A DNA stretch of 34,980 nucleotides from Campylobacterales bacterium (GCA_016938595.1 JAFGUJ010000014.1:1-34980); one strand, 5' to 3'; shown: positions 8,834-19,596, numbered from the stretch's first letter. Numbers and translations: made by a program. Notes: generated by a model not told the origin, from the letters alone.

Positions 8834-9394
8834 ATGGATGAAATGCTCAACAATCTCTCGACGTATGGTTACATCGTCCTCTTCCTCTACACCCTGGGAG
8901 GCGGTTTCGTCGCGCTTCTGGGAGCCGGGGTGCTCAGTTTTATGGGGAAAATGGATCTCTCCTTGTCGATCGCGGTCGCCATGATCGCCAACTTCATCGG
9001 CGATGCGCTCCTCTTTTACATGTCCCGCTACCACAAAGCGGAGATGATGGGGTATTTCAAAAAGCACCGCCGCAAGCTCGCGTTTTCGCATCTGCTGATC
9101 AAAAAGCACGGGGTGTGGATTATCCTCTTCCAGAAATTCGTCTACGGTCTCAAAACCCTCGTCCCGCTGGCGATCGGTCTGACCAAATACGATTTTTGGA
9201 AATTCAGCGGTTACAACGCAATCGGGGCAGCCATCTGGGCGGTCGTCGTCGGGGGGGGGAGTTATCTCTTCGGAGGGGCGCTGATCGAAGGGTACAAGAT
9301 GGTGGCCGACAAACCCTACATCGCGCCGCTCATGCTATTGATTGTCGGGGGAAGCCTGTGGTTCTATCTCTCACAGGCCACCAAGAAAAAATAA
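8834..9394 (+). CDS. DedA family inner-membrane protein
   Basis: LLGAGVLSFMGKMDLSLSIAVAMIANFIGDALLFYMSRY and downstream KFVYGLKTLVPLAIGLTKYDFWKFSGYNAIGAAIWA. Confidence 0.83.
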   Translation: MDEMLNNLSTYGYIVLFLYTLGGGFVALLGAGVLSFMGKMDLSLSIAVAMIANFIGDALLFYMSRYHKAEMMGYFKKHRRKLAFSHLLIKKHGVWIILFQKFVYGLKTLVPLAIGLTKYDFWKFSGYNAIGAAIWAVVVGGGSYLFGGALIEGYKMVADKPYIAPLMLLIVGGSLWFYLSQATKKK

Positions 9395-9398
9395 TGGT

Positions 9399-11408
9399 TT
9401 AAAACAGCAGCTGCTCTTCCGTCTCCGGAGCCGGAGCTTCGAGGACATCGGGCGCTTTGGAGACATCGGTAAACGTTTCGGTTGTATTGCTCTCCGTATC
9501 TACGGTCATATCGTAGACGCCTGAGGGACGGTCGAAATAACGCTTGGTATTGGGGTAGATGCGCAGTAGGTCCTCATAGAAGTAGCGGAAAACCTGTCCG
9601 GCGGCCCGGCCACCCGTTTCGCTGCGGCGCATGGGGGTGTTGTTATCATTCCCGAACCATACGACTGTCTCCACCGTGGGAGAATATCCGGCAAACCACG
9701 CATCGACGTTTTTGTTGGTCGTTCCCGTTTTACCGGCAATCTCGATCCCCGCTACACGCGCCGAGGTTCCCGTTCCGTGGGATACGACATTTTTCAAAAT
9801 CGACGTCATCAGATAGATCTGCTCAGGGGTATTGACCTGACGCCGTTTGTTCTCATACCGGATCCGCTCCCCATTTGGAGTCACCACTTCGCGCACGAGA
9901 ATCGGATTCGTCAATCCTCCCCCGCTGGCAAACATCGTGTAGTATTTGGCCAGGTCCAGAGGCGAAAGGGTGATCGTCCCCAGCGCCAGCGAAAGATCGG
10001 GCGGAAGGTTTTCGACAATGCCGTAGTTGCGCAGCCCTGAGACGACTTTCTGGAATCCCATGTCGCTGACCATGTTGATCGTCGCCAGGTTGCGCGAATG
10101 GGTCAGCGCATCGCGGATCGTTACCATCCCCTTGTATTCGTTCTTGTAGTTTTTGGGCTGCCATGTTTTCTCTTTGCCCCCCTCACCCTCGTAGGTATAG
10201 GTACGGGCGATATCGGGGACGAGCGAGGCGGGAGACATTCCGTTGTCCAGTGCCACCTGGAAGATGAAAGGTTTGAACGCCGATCCCGGCTGCCGTTTGG
10301 CCTGCGTAACGCGGTTGAAAGGGCTGATCGAATAATCATATCCCCCCACCATGGCCAGAATCTCCCCCGTATGGGGATCAAGACTGATCAGTGCGCCGTT
10401 GAGCTGACGCTGCATATTCTCATCGAGTGCTCCTGCCTCCTGCGCCCGCTTGAGTATCTCGTCGCGTCCTGATTGCAGCGCCTTGTACCCGGCTTCCTGA
10501 AGCCTCATGTCGATCGTCGTATAGACTTTGTAGCCGCCGCTGCGAATGTCCGGGAACGCATCGCCCAGCTGGCGCATGACCTCATCGATGATGTAGGGGC
10601 CGGAATTTTTGCTGAGGGTGTCATTGTAGACCTTGGGGCGTTCCTGCGTAGCTTTGTCATAGGTCGCCTGATCGATCCATCCCAGCTCAAACATCCGGCC
10701 GATAACACGGTTCGCGCGTCCCAAGGAGAGCTCGTAGTTGCGGGTCGGCGAATAGAAATTGGGGGCTTTGGGGAGTCCCACGAGCATCGCCATCTCTTTG
10801 AGCGTCAACGATTTGAGCGGCTTGCGGAAATACCCGTCCGACGCCGTTTTGATCCCGTAATAGCCGTGCCCCAGATAGATTTCGTTGAAATAGCGCTCGA
10901 GAATCTGTTCTTTGGAGAGCTCCTGCTCGATCCGGATCGCATACAGCACCTCTTTGAACTTCCGCGAGAATTTTTTCTCGCGGGTGAGGAGGGTATTTTT
11001 CACCAGCTGCTGGGTGATCGTACTGGCCCCCTCTTTGAGCTTTCCGGCGGTGATGTCTTTGATGATCGCCCGCATAATCGCATCGGGATTGACACCGTGG
11101 TGTTCGAAGAACATCGTATCTTCAATCGCCAGCAGCGCCTCGATCAGGCGCGGCGGGATGTTTTCATACGAAACATAATAACGGTGCTGATCGCTAAAAA
11201 GATTGGCGATTTTGTGTCCGTTTCGATCATACACTTCGGTGGTCAAACGGGGCTGATAATTGATCAGCCGCTGGGTTTCGTACTCAAATGTATAAATAAG
11301 ATACCCTAAAAAGCCCACCGGAATCAAAATCATGATTCCGACAAAAATAAAAAAATATTTTTTGATGCGGGTTTTTAGAGGCACTCTGGAATGGTTGTTA
11401 AGGTTCAT
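9399..11408 (-). CDS. pbp1A: Class A penicillin-binding protein 1A (transglycosylase/transpeptidase)
   Basis: ALLAIEDTMFFEHHGVNPDAIMRA, GASTITQQLVKNTLLTREK, RQPGSAFKPFIFQVAL (SxxK), SRN, GKTGTTNKNVDAWFAGYSP (KTG). Confidence 0.95.
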   Translation of the reverse strand: MNLNNHSRVPLKTRIKKYFFIFVGIMILIPVGFLGYLIYTFEYETQRLINYQPRLTTEVYDRNGHKIANLFSDQHRYYVSYENIPPRLIEALLAIEDTMFFEHHGVNPDAIMRAIIKDITAGKLKEGASTITQQLVKNTLLTREKKFSRKFKEVLYAIRIEQELSKEQILERYFNEIYLGHGYYGIKTASDGYFRKPLKSLTLKEMAMLVGLPKAPNFYSPTRNYELSLGRANRVIGRMFELGWIDQATYDKATQERPKVYNDTLSKNSGPYIIDEVMRQLGDAFPDIRSGGYKVYTTIDMRLQEAGYKALQSGRDEILKRAQEAGALDENMQRQLNGALISLDPHTGEILAMVGGYDYSISPFNRVTQAKRQPGSAFKPFIFQVALDNGMSPASLVPDIARTYTYEGEGGKEKTWQPKNYKNEYKGMVTIRDALTHSRNLATINMVSDMGFQKVVSGLRNYGIVENLPPDLSLALGTITLSPLDLAKYYTMFASGGGLTNPILVREVVTPNGERIRYENKRRQVNTPEQIYLMTSILKNVVSHGTGTSARVAGIEIAGKTGTTNKNVDAWFAGYSPTVETVVWFGNDNNTPMRRSETGGRAAGQVFRYFYEDLLRIYPNTKRYFDRPSGVYDMTVDTESNTTETFTDVSKAPDVLEAPAPETEEQLLF

Positions 11409-12109
11409 TAAATTCTAAATCCTCTGTTTTTAAACTCGGCGTTGATCAACGCTTTCGTATAGGTCTCTTTCGGGTTGGCGACTACCTCGGCCGTCGGGCC
11501 CGTTTCCACGATCCGCCCTCGGCGAATCACACACATATCTTCACACAGTAATGACGCGGCCCCCATATCATGGGTTACGAACAGCATTGAAAAACCCATT
11601 TTATCCTGCAGCGTTTTCAACAACGCAATCATTCCCTCTTTGGATGCCGAATCGAGTGCCGTCGTCGGCTCATCGAGCAAAAGAAGTTTCGGATTCGATG
11701 CCAATGCTATGGCGACAACCGTTCGCTGGAGCTGTCCTCCGGAGAGTTCGGGAGGATACCGTTCCAGCAGTCCCCTCTCCAGCCCCAGCAACCCGAAAAG
11801 TTCTTCTATCCGTTCCGCAGCGGTAAATACCTGATCTTTGATCTTCGTCAAAGGGGACAGTGCGGTAAACGGATTCTGGGGAACCAGGGCTACCGATTTC
11901 CCCCTTTCCCACGCAAATCCGCACCGCTTCTCCAGACGCGTTTCAAGCTCCGGATCCAACAGCCCCAGCAACGCTTTGAGGGTGAGCGATTTGCCGCTGC
12001 CGCTCTCCCCCACCAGCGCCAGCGAACGGCGGATCTCCAATGAAATATCGAGAAGCGTATGCTGTTTATGGATGATTGTCAGCCGATCGATCGAGACAGT
12101 ATTCATCAC
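11408..12109 (-). CDS. ABC transporter ATP-binding protein (Opp/Dpp-type), no permease nearby
   Basis: Walker A GESGSGKS, Q-loop VPQNPFTALSP, signature LSGGQLQR, Walker B LLLLDEPTTALD, H-loop FVTHD. Confidence 0.92.
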   Translation of the reverse strand: MMNTVSIDRLTIIHKQHTLLDISLEIRRSLALVGESGSGKSLTLKALLGLLDPELETRLEKRCGFAWERGKSVALVPQNPFTALSPLTKIKDQVFTAAERIEELFGLLGLERGLLERYPPELSGGQLQRTVVAIALASNPKLLLLDEPTTALDSASKEGMIALLKTLQDKMGFSMLFVTHDMGAASLLCEDMCVIRRGRIVETGPTAEVVANPKETYTKALINAEFKNRGFRI

Positions 12110-13218
12110 GTAATTTTACCCAATCTGGGAGCAAATCGCTCACATGCCTGACGCAAAAGAGATTCGTCGATATCGAGCCGGGCTATCAGGCGGAGGATCG
12201 CTTTTTTCACCGTCGGCTGGCGTATCGCCCCGATATGAATTCCCAGCTCCTGTTTCAACTCCTCCTGCAGCGCCATCACCTCGCGGTTGTCCCCGATCAC
12301 GATCGGGACGATCAGCCCTTCCACCTCTATTCCGAGGGTATCGTAGACAATTTTCTGACGAGTGCGGATTTTTTCCCTGAGCTGCACCGCATGGGAACGG
12401 ATATATTCCAGCGCGTGATGGGCCAACGCCGTATCGTACAGGGACGGAGCGGTCGCGTAGATGACGTTTTTCGCCCGGTTTATCAGGTAGTCGCCGATAT
12501 GGACCGAACAGAGGGTGTACGCTCCAAAACTCCCGTACGCTTTTCCCAGCGTCCCCATCTTCACCATCAGGGGTGTCGGCGCGATGGAGTAATGATCGAG
12601 GATCCCCATCAAGTTAGGCCCGATCACACCGCTGCTGTGGGCTTCGTCGAGGACCAAAACGGCACTGTGTGCTATCGCAAGCTCGATGATGTCGCGCGTC
12701 ACGCAGTCTCCCCCCATCGAATAGATCCCCTCAACCGCGACGACCACCCGCCTGGAGGAATACCGCTCCAGCGCCTCGCGCAGAAAATCGGCGTCGTTGT
12801 GGGGGAAAAATACCACCTCCCCCTCACACAATCTCGAGGCGACAATGCCGCTGGCATGGTATTCCTCGTCCATCAGCAGCACATCCCCCTTGCGGACCAG
12901 TGCCTCGATCAGGCCGATATTGGCGTTAAACCCGCTTCCCATGACGATCCCTTCTTCAAAGCCGTTGGCTTCGCACAGTGCCTTCTCGAACGCCACGTGG
13001 ATCGGATGGTATCCCCCCACCAGCATCGAGGCTTTGGGGGCATGAGCAGGGTAGGATGAGAGAGTGTTGCTCGCTTTGCGGTGAAGCTCTTTTACATGGG
13101 CCAGTCCGAGATAGTCGTTGGAAGCCGCATCGATGAGCCCCTCATCCGTCACACGGCGTTCGCGGTACCGTCCGGCGCGTTTGAGCGCCTTCAGCTCTTT
13201 GTCGTAAGGGTTCATCAT
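12106..13218 (-). CDS. bioF: PLP-dependent alpha-oxoamine synthase (8-amino-7-oxononanoate synthase / KBL family)
   Basis: DAASNDYLGLAH, VLVLDEAHSSGVIGP, KMGTLGKAYGSFGAY (PLP lysine). Start assigned to MMNPYDKEL overlapping the M48 gene stop (ATGA); track ORF start at 13383 is over-extended. Confidence 0.85.
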   Translation of the reverse strand: MMNPYDKELKALKRAGRYRERRVTDEGLIDAASNDYLGLAHVKELHRKASNTLSSYPAHAPKASMLVGGYHPIHVAFEKALCEANGFEEGIVMGSGFNANIGLIEALVRKGDVLLMDEEYHASGIVASRLCEGEVVFFPHNDADFLREALERYSSRRVVVAVEGIYSMGGDCVTRDIIELAIAHSAVLVLDEAHSSGVIGPNLMGILDHYSIAPTPLMVKMGTLGKAYGSFGAYTLCSVHIGDYLINRAKNVIYATAPSLYDTALAHHALEYIRSHAVQLREKIRTRQKIVYDTLGIEVEGLIVPIVIGDNREVMALQEELKQELGIHIGAIRQPTVKKAILRLIARLDIDESLLRQACERFAPRLGKIT

Positions 13219-13967
13219 CGCTGCGCCGGCAGCTGCGCAATGTATGCACGGATTTCGCGGATCCGCGCCTCGTCGGCCGGGTGGGTCGACAAAAAGGCGG
13301 GAGGTTTCGGGGAGCTCTTGGCAAGGCGTGCCATATTCTCCCAGAACCGGAGCGCCTGGTTCGGATTGTATCCCGCTTTCCACATCAGATAGATCCCGAT
13401 CTGGTCGGCTTCGTGCTCGAACTTTCGGCTGTAGGGGAGGATCAGTCCCACCTGCGACGTGATGCCGTAGGCCTGCGAATAGAGCCCCTGATACTGGGCG
13501 GGGATGTTCAGAGCCGTGGCCAGCACCTGCGCCCCCAGGTTGCCCGCCGTCTGCATGGAGAGGCGTTCGGCACCGTGGCGGGCCAGGGCATGGGCGATCT
13601 CATGCCCCATGACGGTGGCGATCTGATCGTCGTTTTCAGTGATTTTCAAAATCCCCGTGTAGAAAAAGACCTTCCCGCCGGGGAGGCAGAAGGCGTTGGG
13701 GGTATCGTCTTGGATGACCGTGAATTCCCACGAAAAATCGCTCCGTCCGCTCACCGCGGCGATCCGCTGTCCGATCCGCTTCACCCTCTCCTGCAGCACG
13801 CGGTCAGTACTGATTTTCGAGGTTTGCACGACCTTTTTGGCTTCGGTGGCTCCCAACGCCATCTCCTGATCGGTCGAAACCATCATAAACTGTGTCCGGT
13901 TCGTCACCGGTGTCGTCGCGCACCCGGCCATCAGCAGTGCTACCGTCATCAATGATGCGATTTTCAT
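13215..13967 (-). CDS. M48 family metalloprotease, lipoprotein
   Basis: Lipobox VALLMAGCATT, zinc motif VMGHEIAHALARHGAERLS, downstream EHEADQIGIYLMWKAGYNP. Confidence 0.92.
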   Translation of the reverse strand: MKIASLMTVALLMAGCATTPVTNRTQFMMVSTDQEMALGATEAKKVVQTSKISTDRVLQERVKRIGQRIAAVSGRSDFSWEFTVIQDDTPNAFCLPGGKVFFYTGILKITENDDQIATVMGHEIAHALARHGAERLSMQTAGNLGAQVLATALNIPAQYQGLYSQAYGITSQVGLILPYSRKFEHEADQIGIYLMWKAGYNPNQALRFWENMARLAKSSPKPPAFLSTHPADEARIREIRAYIAQLPAQR

Positions 13968-13968
13968 G

Positions 13969-14523
13969 TCATCCCTCCTGTAAAAAAGGTTTGAGGATTT
14001 CGACGGAGAGGCCCATCGCGGTACTCTCAAATCCCCGCACGTCACGAATGTAGGGCTTGCAAAATCCCTCGACCATACATGCCCCCGCTTTCCCCCGCCA
14101 TTCGCCGCTCTGAAGATAACGTTCAACGTCCGCAGGATCAAACAGGTCGAAAAAATAGCGCGTCACCGACATATCGATCAATTCGAGACGGGGCGTTTTA
14201 TAGATCATACAGGTAATGATATCGGTTTCCGAACCGCTTTGGGTACGAAGAATTTCTCTCGCATCGGTTTCATCTTTGGCCTTGCGCAGGATTTTCCCCT
14301 GAGCCGTTACAACGGTATCGGCGACAAGGAGAGGCAAATCAGCGCAACCGAACCGTTCCAGATTGACTTTGTACTTTCCGAGCGTTGCCTGATAAACGAA
14401 GTTTTTGGGAGAGGGGGCGAGTATGGAGTCTTCGTCGAAATCAACCGACTCCTGGACAAAAGGGATTCCCGCCGCACGGAGAAGTTCGGCACGGGTGACC
14501 GATCCGGAAGCGAGACGGAGCAT
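13969..14523 (-). CDS. maf: Maf-family nucleotide pyrophosphatase
   Basis: MLRLASGSVTRAELLRAAGIPFV...LLVADTVVTAQGKILRKAKDETDAREILRTQSG. Start taken at 14523, not 14568. Confidence 0.88.
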   Translation of the reverse strand: MLRLASGSVTRAELLRAAGIPFVQESVDFDEDSILAPSPKNFVYQATLGKYKVNLERFGCADLPLLVADTVVTAQGKILRKAKDETDAREILRTQSGSETDIITCMIYKTPRLELIDMSVTRYFFDLFDPADVERYLQSGEWRGKAGACMVEGFCKPYIRDVRGFESTAMGLSVEILKPFLQEG

Positions 14524-14527
14524 GGGG

Positions 14528-15064
14528 TTAATAGGCGTTACGCAGTACGACGCCGATGAAGATTGCAATAATCCCCAGGGCGATATTGACGGGAACCATA
14601 TACTGGGCGATCAGGCCCAGCATGTTTTTCGCTTCTTCGAGATTGCCCGCTTTGAGGGCGATCTCGGCTTTGCGGCGGCGCCACATCATCGCTCCGAGAT
14701 TCAGGGCCATCACCATCCAGATCGCTTCTTTGATATGGACGATATTGTAAAGACTCATCGCGTATTCGTCGATGACGTTGCCGAACTCATCAACCGCTGC
14801 CGCACGGAATCCTAGCCCCACCGCCATAAAAACAGCCGTAACGATCAAAATGACCACGAACGGCCATACAATGGTGAAGAGTCGTTTGAGGGTATGCGCC
14901 GCTCTTTCCAGCCGCATCTTGGGATCGGTAATCATGGCCAGTGACTGGTGGGTCGCGAAGCGGATCGCGATCATCCCGCCGACCCAGATGACAGCACTGA
15001 TGACGTGGAGAAAAACAATCAGGTTGCGGTGATCGGCAAACGTTTCTACGAGAAATTCTTTCAT
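14528..15064 (-). CDS. Integral membrane protein, CopD-like
   Basis: 178 aa, four predicted TM helices; [27 protein letters not shown] resembles CopD-type His-containing TM helices. Confidence 0.6.
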   Translation of the reverse strand: MKEFLVETFADHRNLIVFLHVISAVIWVGGMIAIRFATHQSLAMITDPKMRLERAAHTLKRLFTIVWPFVVILIVTAVFMAVGLGFRAAAVDEFGNVIDEYAMSLYNIVHIKEAIWMVMALNLGAMMWRRRKAEIALKAGNLEEAKNMLGLIAQYMVPVNIALGIIAIFIGVVLRNAY

Positions 15065-17628
15065 TGTGCCAGTTCCTTCGTAACATAAGTGAGTGCCGCC
15101 TCTTTGGCGTCACCTATTTTCGACGGATCTTTTCCTCCGGCCTGGGCGAAATCCGGACGTCCGCCGCCCCCGCCGCCGAGAATCGGTGCGATCACTTTGA
15201 TCCAGTCCCCTGCTTTGAGCGGGGTGTTTTTCGCACCCGCCGCCAGGAGGACTTTGTCATCTTTGACCTGGAAAAGCATCACTGCTACCGATTCATGGCT
15301 GTTTTTGAGCTCATCTATGCGCTCTTTGATGTCTCCCGCCCCCAGTTCGGCGACGACAACGGCAGTCGTGCCCATCATCGTGACGCTGAGTTCCTCTTTC
15401 GACGCAGACGCCAGTGCCGCCATCTCGGATTTGAGGGTTTTCACCTGCTCTTTGAGCCGCTCGATGCCGGCGAGGACGTCGCGGTTTTTGACCGACGTTT
15501 CGACCTCTTCAAGAAGGGCCCGCTGTGCTTTAAAAAGGTTGTAGGCGGCGTTGCCGCACACCGCTTCGATACGGCGAACCCCTGCGCTCACCCCGCTCTC
15601 CTTGGTGATGACGAACGTTCCAATGGATGCGGTGTTGTCGACGTGTACGCCGCCGCAGAACTCGACCGAAGCAGAGCCGAAATTGACGACACGGACCGTA
15701 TCGCCGTATTTTTCCCCGAACTGTGCTTTGGCGCCGCTTTTCTTCGCATCGTCGATGCTCATTTCGCGTGTCTGCCCTTCAAGGGCATGGAAAACATGGT
15801 AGTTGACCCGCTCTTCGACCAGCGCAATCTCTTCGGGGGTCATCGCCTTGGGATGGGAGAAGTCAAAGCGCAGACGGTTGTGCTCGACAAGTGAGCCAGC
15901 CTGCGAAATATGCTCGCCCAGGATCTCATAGAGCGCCGCGTGCAGAAGGTGGGTCGCCGAGTGGTGCTTGGCAATCTCGTTGCGGGAAGGGTCAACGACC
16001 GCTTCGACCGTCTCACCGACGCTGATGGTCGCTGTCGTTTCGATGTGCGAGAGGTTCAGTCCGTAAAATTTTTTGGTGTCGGTAACGACCGCTTTACCCT
16101 CCAGAGTACCGGTATCTCCTACCTGCCCTCCGCTTTCGGCATAAAACGGGGTCTCTTCGAGCAATACCCACCCTTTCTGATGTGCGTGGAGCTGATCGAC
16201 CCTCTCGAAATTTTCCCCCAGCAGCGCCTGGATTTTGACCGGCGCTTTGGTGTAGGCGTACCCGATGAAGCTGTTGACACCGAACGTCTCGAGAAGCGTT
16301 TTGAAATCCCCTTCGACGTGGGCGTCGCCCGAACCTTTCCATGCCGCTTTGGCCCGTTCGCGCTGTTCGCCCATCAGCCGCTCGAATGTCTCGACGTCGA
16401 GGCTCATGTGTTTCTCGCGGAGCATGTCTTCGGTCAGGTCCAGAGGGAAGCCGAAGGTGTCGTAGAGTTTGAACGCCACTTCGCCGCTGAAGACCTCTTT
16501 GGTGTTTTTGAGCTCTTCGTTGAAAAGTTCGATCCCCGATTGGATCGTTTTGAAAAAGCGCTCCTCCTCGAGCATGATCTGCTCTTTCACGACGGAGAGT
16601 TTTTCGACGATGTACGGATATTGTTTCCCCATCAATTCCGCAACGGTATCGGCAACTTCATACATGAACGGCTTCGTGAATCCCAGAAGATACCCGTGGC
16701 GCACCGCACGGCGCAGAATCCGGCGCAGAACGTAACCGCGCCCTTCGTTGCTGAAATTCGTCCCTTGAGAAAGGAGGAACGTCACGGTGCGGATATGGTC
16801 GGCGATGACACGGTACGATGCCCCCGTAGCGTAGACGTAGGGCTTGCCGATGAGCGCTTCGACTTTTTTGATGATCGGCATGAAAAGCGAACTGTCGTAG
16901 TTGCTCGTCACCCCTTCAAGCACCGCGGTTGCCCGCTCCAGCCCCATCCCCGTATCGATGGAGGGTTTGGGGAGCGGCTTGAGCTCCCCTTTGGCGTTGC
17001 GCTCGTACTGCATGAAGACGAGGTTCCAGATCTCCAGGAACCGGTCGCCGTCTCCCCCCATGTAGTCTTCCGGACCGTTGAAGTGCTCGGCACCCTGATC
17101 GATAAAGATCTCCGAACACGGCCCGCACGGTCCCGTGTCTCCCATCTGCCAGAAGTTGTCTTTGTCCCCCAGACGCATGATGCGATCGGCGGCAATGTGC
17201 TTTTTCCAGATCTCTTCGGCTTCGTCATCGCTTTCATGGACGGTGACCCACAGCTTCTCTTTGGGGAGCTTCATCACTTCGGTGACGAATTCCCACGCAT
17301 GGGCAATCGCCTCTTCTTTGAAATAGTCGCCGAAGCTGAAATTTCCGAGCATCTCGAAAAAAGTGTGGTGACGGGCCGTATGGCCGACGTTTTCAAGGTC
17401 GTTGTGCTTTCCGCCGGCGCGGACACAGGTCTGGGCACTGGTCGCACGCGGATTCGCCGGAATAGGGATATCCCCGGTAAAAATCGATTTGAAAGGGACC
17501 ATCCCCGCATTGGTGAACAGCAGCGTCGCATCGTCGGGGACGAGAGGAGAACTCGGCGTTCTTTCGTGTTGTTTTGATTCGAAAAAGGCCAAAAAGGCTT
17601 CGCGGACATCCATCATTGTCATACTCAC
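15061..17628 (-). CDS. alaS: Alanyl-tRNA synthetase
   Basis: Full-length Ala[61 protein letters not shown]-terminal [15 protein letters not shown]. Confidence 0.97.
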   Translation of the reverse strand: MSMTMMDVREAFLAFFESKQHERTPSSPLVPDDATLLFTNAGMVPFKSIFTGDIPIPANPRATSAQTCVRAGGKHNDLENVGHTARHHTFFEMLGNFSFGDYFKEEAIAHAWEFVTEVMKLPKEKLWVTVHESDDEAEEIWKKHIAADRIMRLGDKDNFWQMGDTGPCGPCSEIFIDQGAEHFNGPEDYMGGDGDRFLEIWNLVFMQYERNAKGELKPLPKPSIDTGMGLERATAVLEGVTSNYDSSLFMPIIKKVEALIGKPYVYATGASYRVIADHIRTVTFLLSQGTNFSNEGRGYVLRRILRRAVRHGYLLGFTKPFMYEVADTVAELMGKQYPYIVEKLSVVKEQIMLEEERFFKTIQSGIELFNEELKNTKEVFSGEVAFKLYDTFGFPLDLTEDMLREKHMSLDVETFERLMGEQRERAKAAWKGSGDAHVEGDFKTLLETFGVNSFIGYAYTKAPVKIQALLGENFERVDQLHAHQKGWVLLEETPFYAESGGQVGDTGTLEGKAVVTDTKKFYGLNLSHIETTATISVGETVEAVVDPSRNEIAKHHSATHLLHAALYEILGEHISQAGSLVEHNRLRFDFSHPKAMTPEEIALVEERVNYHVFHALEGQTREMSIDDAKKSGAKAQFGEKYGDTVRVVNFGSASVEFCGGVHVDNTASIGTFVITKESGVSAGVRRIEAVCGNAAYNLFKAQRALLEEVETSVKNRDVLAGIERLKEQVKTLKSEMAALASASKEELSVTMMGTTAVVVAELGAGDIKERIDELKNSHESVAVMLFQVKDDKVLLAAGAKNTPLKAGDWIKVIAPILGGGGGGRPDFAQAGGKDPSKIGDAKEAALTYVTKELAQ

Positions 17629-17648
17629 ATTCTGGGTAAAATTGCGCG

Positions 17649-17656
17649 ATTATAGC
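17649..17656 (-). promoter_or_regulatory. Probable -10 element (GCTATAAT) of the alaS operon
   Basis: Reverse complement of attatagc, just upstream of the alaS start. Confidence 0.5.
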
Positions 17657-17741
17657 GAAAGATGGCTTTCTTTTCTTTTTTAATGGAGTAAAGGCAGAAA
17701 ATATTTGACGGAAATGATTTTCGCGGAGACGAGGTTTTTTG

Positions 17742-17771
17742 CCTACTTTTTTGCCGGAACAAAAAAGCAGG
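17742..17771. repeat. A/T-rich inverted repeat between leuA and alaS
   Basis: CCTACTTTTTTG / CAAAAAAGCAGG arms (12 nt, one mismatch), 6-nt loop CCGGAA, 10 bp downstream of the leuA stop. Confidence 0.55.
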
Positions 17772-17780
17772 AGTGCGATT

Positions 17781-19448
17781 TTATGAAAACGCCCGGTTCA
17801 GGGCACTGAACATCGCCTTGATCGACGCGACAGTGATATCGCTGTCGCGCCCGACACCGAAGAAACTCTCGAGCTTCTCGGTCTGGATCTCGATGTAGGC
17901 GATCGCCTCGGCGCTGGAAAGCTCTCCGTGCGAATGCTCGCTGTAGGAGAGCACTTTGAACGGATGGGAATATTCCGCCATCAACGCGTTCTTGGACGCA
18001 TCGATCGGGCCGTTCCCTTCCCCTTCGCTTCGGATCAGCTTACCGTTGTGCTTGTATTCGAGGACGCATTTGACCCGTTTGTCTTTGGCGCTCTCACTGA
18101 CCACCGAATAATCGATAAACTCGATATCGTGCGGCTCGCCGAAATAGGTCTTCTCGAAAATTCCGAAGATCTCTTCGCTTGAGAGCTCCCGCCCCGCCTC
18201 GTCGGTGACGTGCTGGACGATCCGGCCGATCTCGGGGTGCATTTTTTTGGGGAGTGAATAGCCGAATTTGTCCTCGAGGACATAGGCGACTCCCCCCTTG
18301 CCCGACTGGGAATTGATCCGGATGATCCCCTCGTAGTTGCGTCCGACATCCTGAGGATCGATCGGCAGGTAGGGCACCTCCCAGAACGCATCCTCTTTGC
18401 TCCGCTGGTAGGCGAGTCCCTTGTTGATGGCATCCTGATGCGATCCTGAGAACGCCGTATAGACCAGTTCCCCGACATACGGATGGCGAACGTGCGTTTC
18501 GATGTCAGTGCACGCCTCGACCGTTTTGACGACCGTCTCGAGATCGCTGAAATCGAGCTCGGGGTCTACTCCCTGGGTGTACATGTTCAGTGCCAGGGTA
18601 ATGATATCGACGTTCCCCGTCCGCTCTCCGTTGCTGAGCAGTGTCCCCTCGACCCGGTCGGCTCCGGCCAGCAGCGCCAGCTCGGTCGCCGCGACGGAGG
18701 TGCCCCGGTCGTTGTGGGTATGGGTCGAAATCAGGACGTGCTCGCGGTTGGTGAGGTGGCGGCTCATCCACTCCACCTGATCGGCGTAGACATTGGGGGT
18801 CGCCATTTCGACCGTTGCGGGAAGGTTGATGATCACCTTGCGCTCCGCACTAATCCCCCAGCGATCCGTCACCGCGTTACAGATGCGGGCGGCGAACTCC
18901 AGTTCGGTCCCCGTAAAGCTCTCGGGAGAGTACTCGAGCATGATCTCGCCGTCGTGCTTGGCTGCACGGGCTTTTACCATATCGACACCCTCGAGGGCGA
19001 GGGCGATAATCTCATCCTGCTCTTTTCCGAAGACGATCTTGCGCTGCGCGACCGACGTGGAGTTGTAGAGGTGGACGATCGCTTTTTTGACCCCCGCGAG
19101 GGCTTCGAACGTCTTGTCGATCAGGTGTTCCCGCGCCTGGACGAGGACCTGGATCGTGACGTCATCGGGGATCAGTTTCTTTTCGACGAGGGTGCGGAGA
19201 AAATCGAACTCGACTTTCGACGCTGAGGGAAAACCCACCTCTATGTGTTTAAATCCGAGTTTCAGCAAGAGAGAGAAGAGGGTGAGTTTCTGATCCAGAT
19301 TCATCGGCGTGATCAATGCCTGATTTCCGTCACGGAGATCGACGCTGCACCAGATCGGGGCGTGCGTGATGGTTTTGGACGGCCAAACGCGGTTTGGCAA
19401 ATCGACTTGCGGATAGGGGCGGTATTTGCCCGATGAAGTGTGTTTCAT
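17781..19448 (-). CDS. leuA: 2-isopropylmalate synthase
   Basis: WCSVDLRDGNQALI, STHTHNDRGTSVAATELALLAGADRVEGTLLSNGERTGNVD; C-terminal regulatory domain. Confidence 0.95.
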   Translation of the reverse strand: MKHTSSGKYRPYPQVDLPNRVWPSKTITHAPIWCSVDLRDGNQALITPMNLDQKLTLFSLLLKLGFKHIEVGFPSASKVEFDFLRTLVEKKLIPDDVTIQVLVQAREHLIDKTFEALAGVKKAIVHLYNSTSVAQRKIVFGKEQDEIIALALEGVDMVKARAAKHDGEIMLEYSPESFTGTELEFAARICNAVTDRWGISAERKVIINLPATVEMATPNVYADQVEWMSRHLTNREHVLISTHTHNDRGTSVAATELALLAGADRVEGTLLSNGERTGNVDIITLALNMYTQGVDPELDFSDLETVVKTVEACTDIETHVRHPYVGELVYTAFSGSHQDAINKGLAYQRSKEDAFWEVPYLPIDPQDVGRNYEGIIRINSQSGKGGVAYVLEDKFGYSLPKKMHPEIGRIVQHVTDEAGRELSSEEIFGIFEKTYFGEPHDIEFIDYSVVSESAKDKRVKCVLEYKHNGKLIRSEGEGNGPIDASKNALMAEYSHPFKVLSYSEHSHGELSSAEAIAYIEIQTEKLESFFGVGRDSDITVASIKAMFSALNRAFS

Positions 19449-19509
19449 ACGAAACTCCTTGTTGAAAATCTCTTCTCATTCCCCTTGCTGTTGGCAAATG
19501 AGCATCGTG

Positions 19510-19518
19510 ATTATAGCA
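19510..19518 (-). promoter_or_regulatory. Probable extended -10 element of leuA (TGCTATAAT)
   Basis: Reverse complement of attatagca, ~60 bp upstream of the leuA ATG. Confidence 0.5.
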
Positions 19519-19554
19519 AAAAGGGCTTTTATCGCGTTTATGGAAAGAGTGTAC

Positions 19555-19560
19555 TATAAT
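19555..19560 (+). promoter_or_regulatory. Probable -10 element of the pilus operon
   Basis: TATAAT 37 bp before the ATG of the 742-aa ORF, in the divergent leuA/pilus intergenic region. Confidence 0.45.
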
Positions 19561-19596
19561 TAGTCTATAAAGCGGGGGATATCAAAGGAAAGAAAA

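Noticed and set aside
13219-13383. Upstream extension of the bioF-like ORF
   Set aside because: Lies within the M48 protease coding sequence; ATG at 13216-13218 overlaps the protease stop and gives a normal family N-terminus.
15910-17577. 555-aa plus-strand ORF opposite alaS
   Set aside because: Antisense shadow of alaS; sequence rich in R/F/D/H without motif structure.
19553-19564. ACTATAATTAGT near the pilus promoter, resembling the MarR operator core
   Set aside because: Differs from ACTAATTAGT by an insertion, is not palindromic, and is explained by the TATAAT -10 element.
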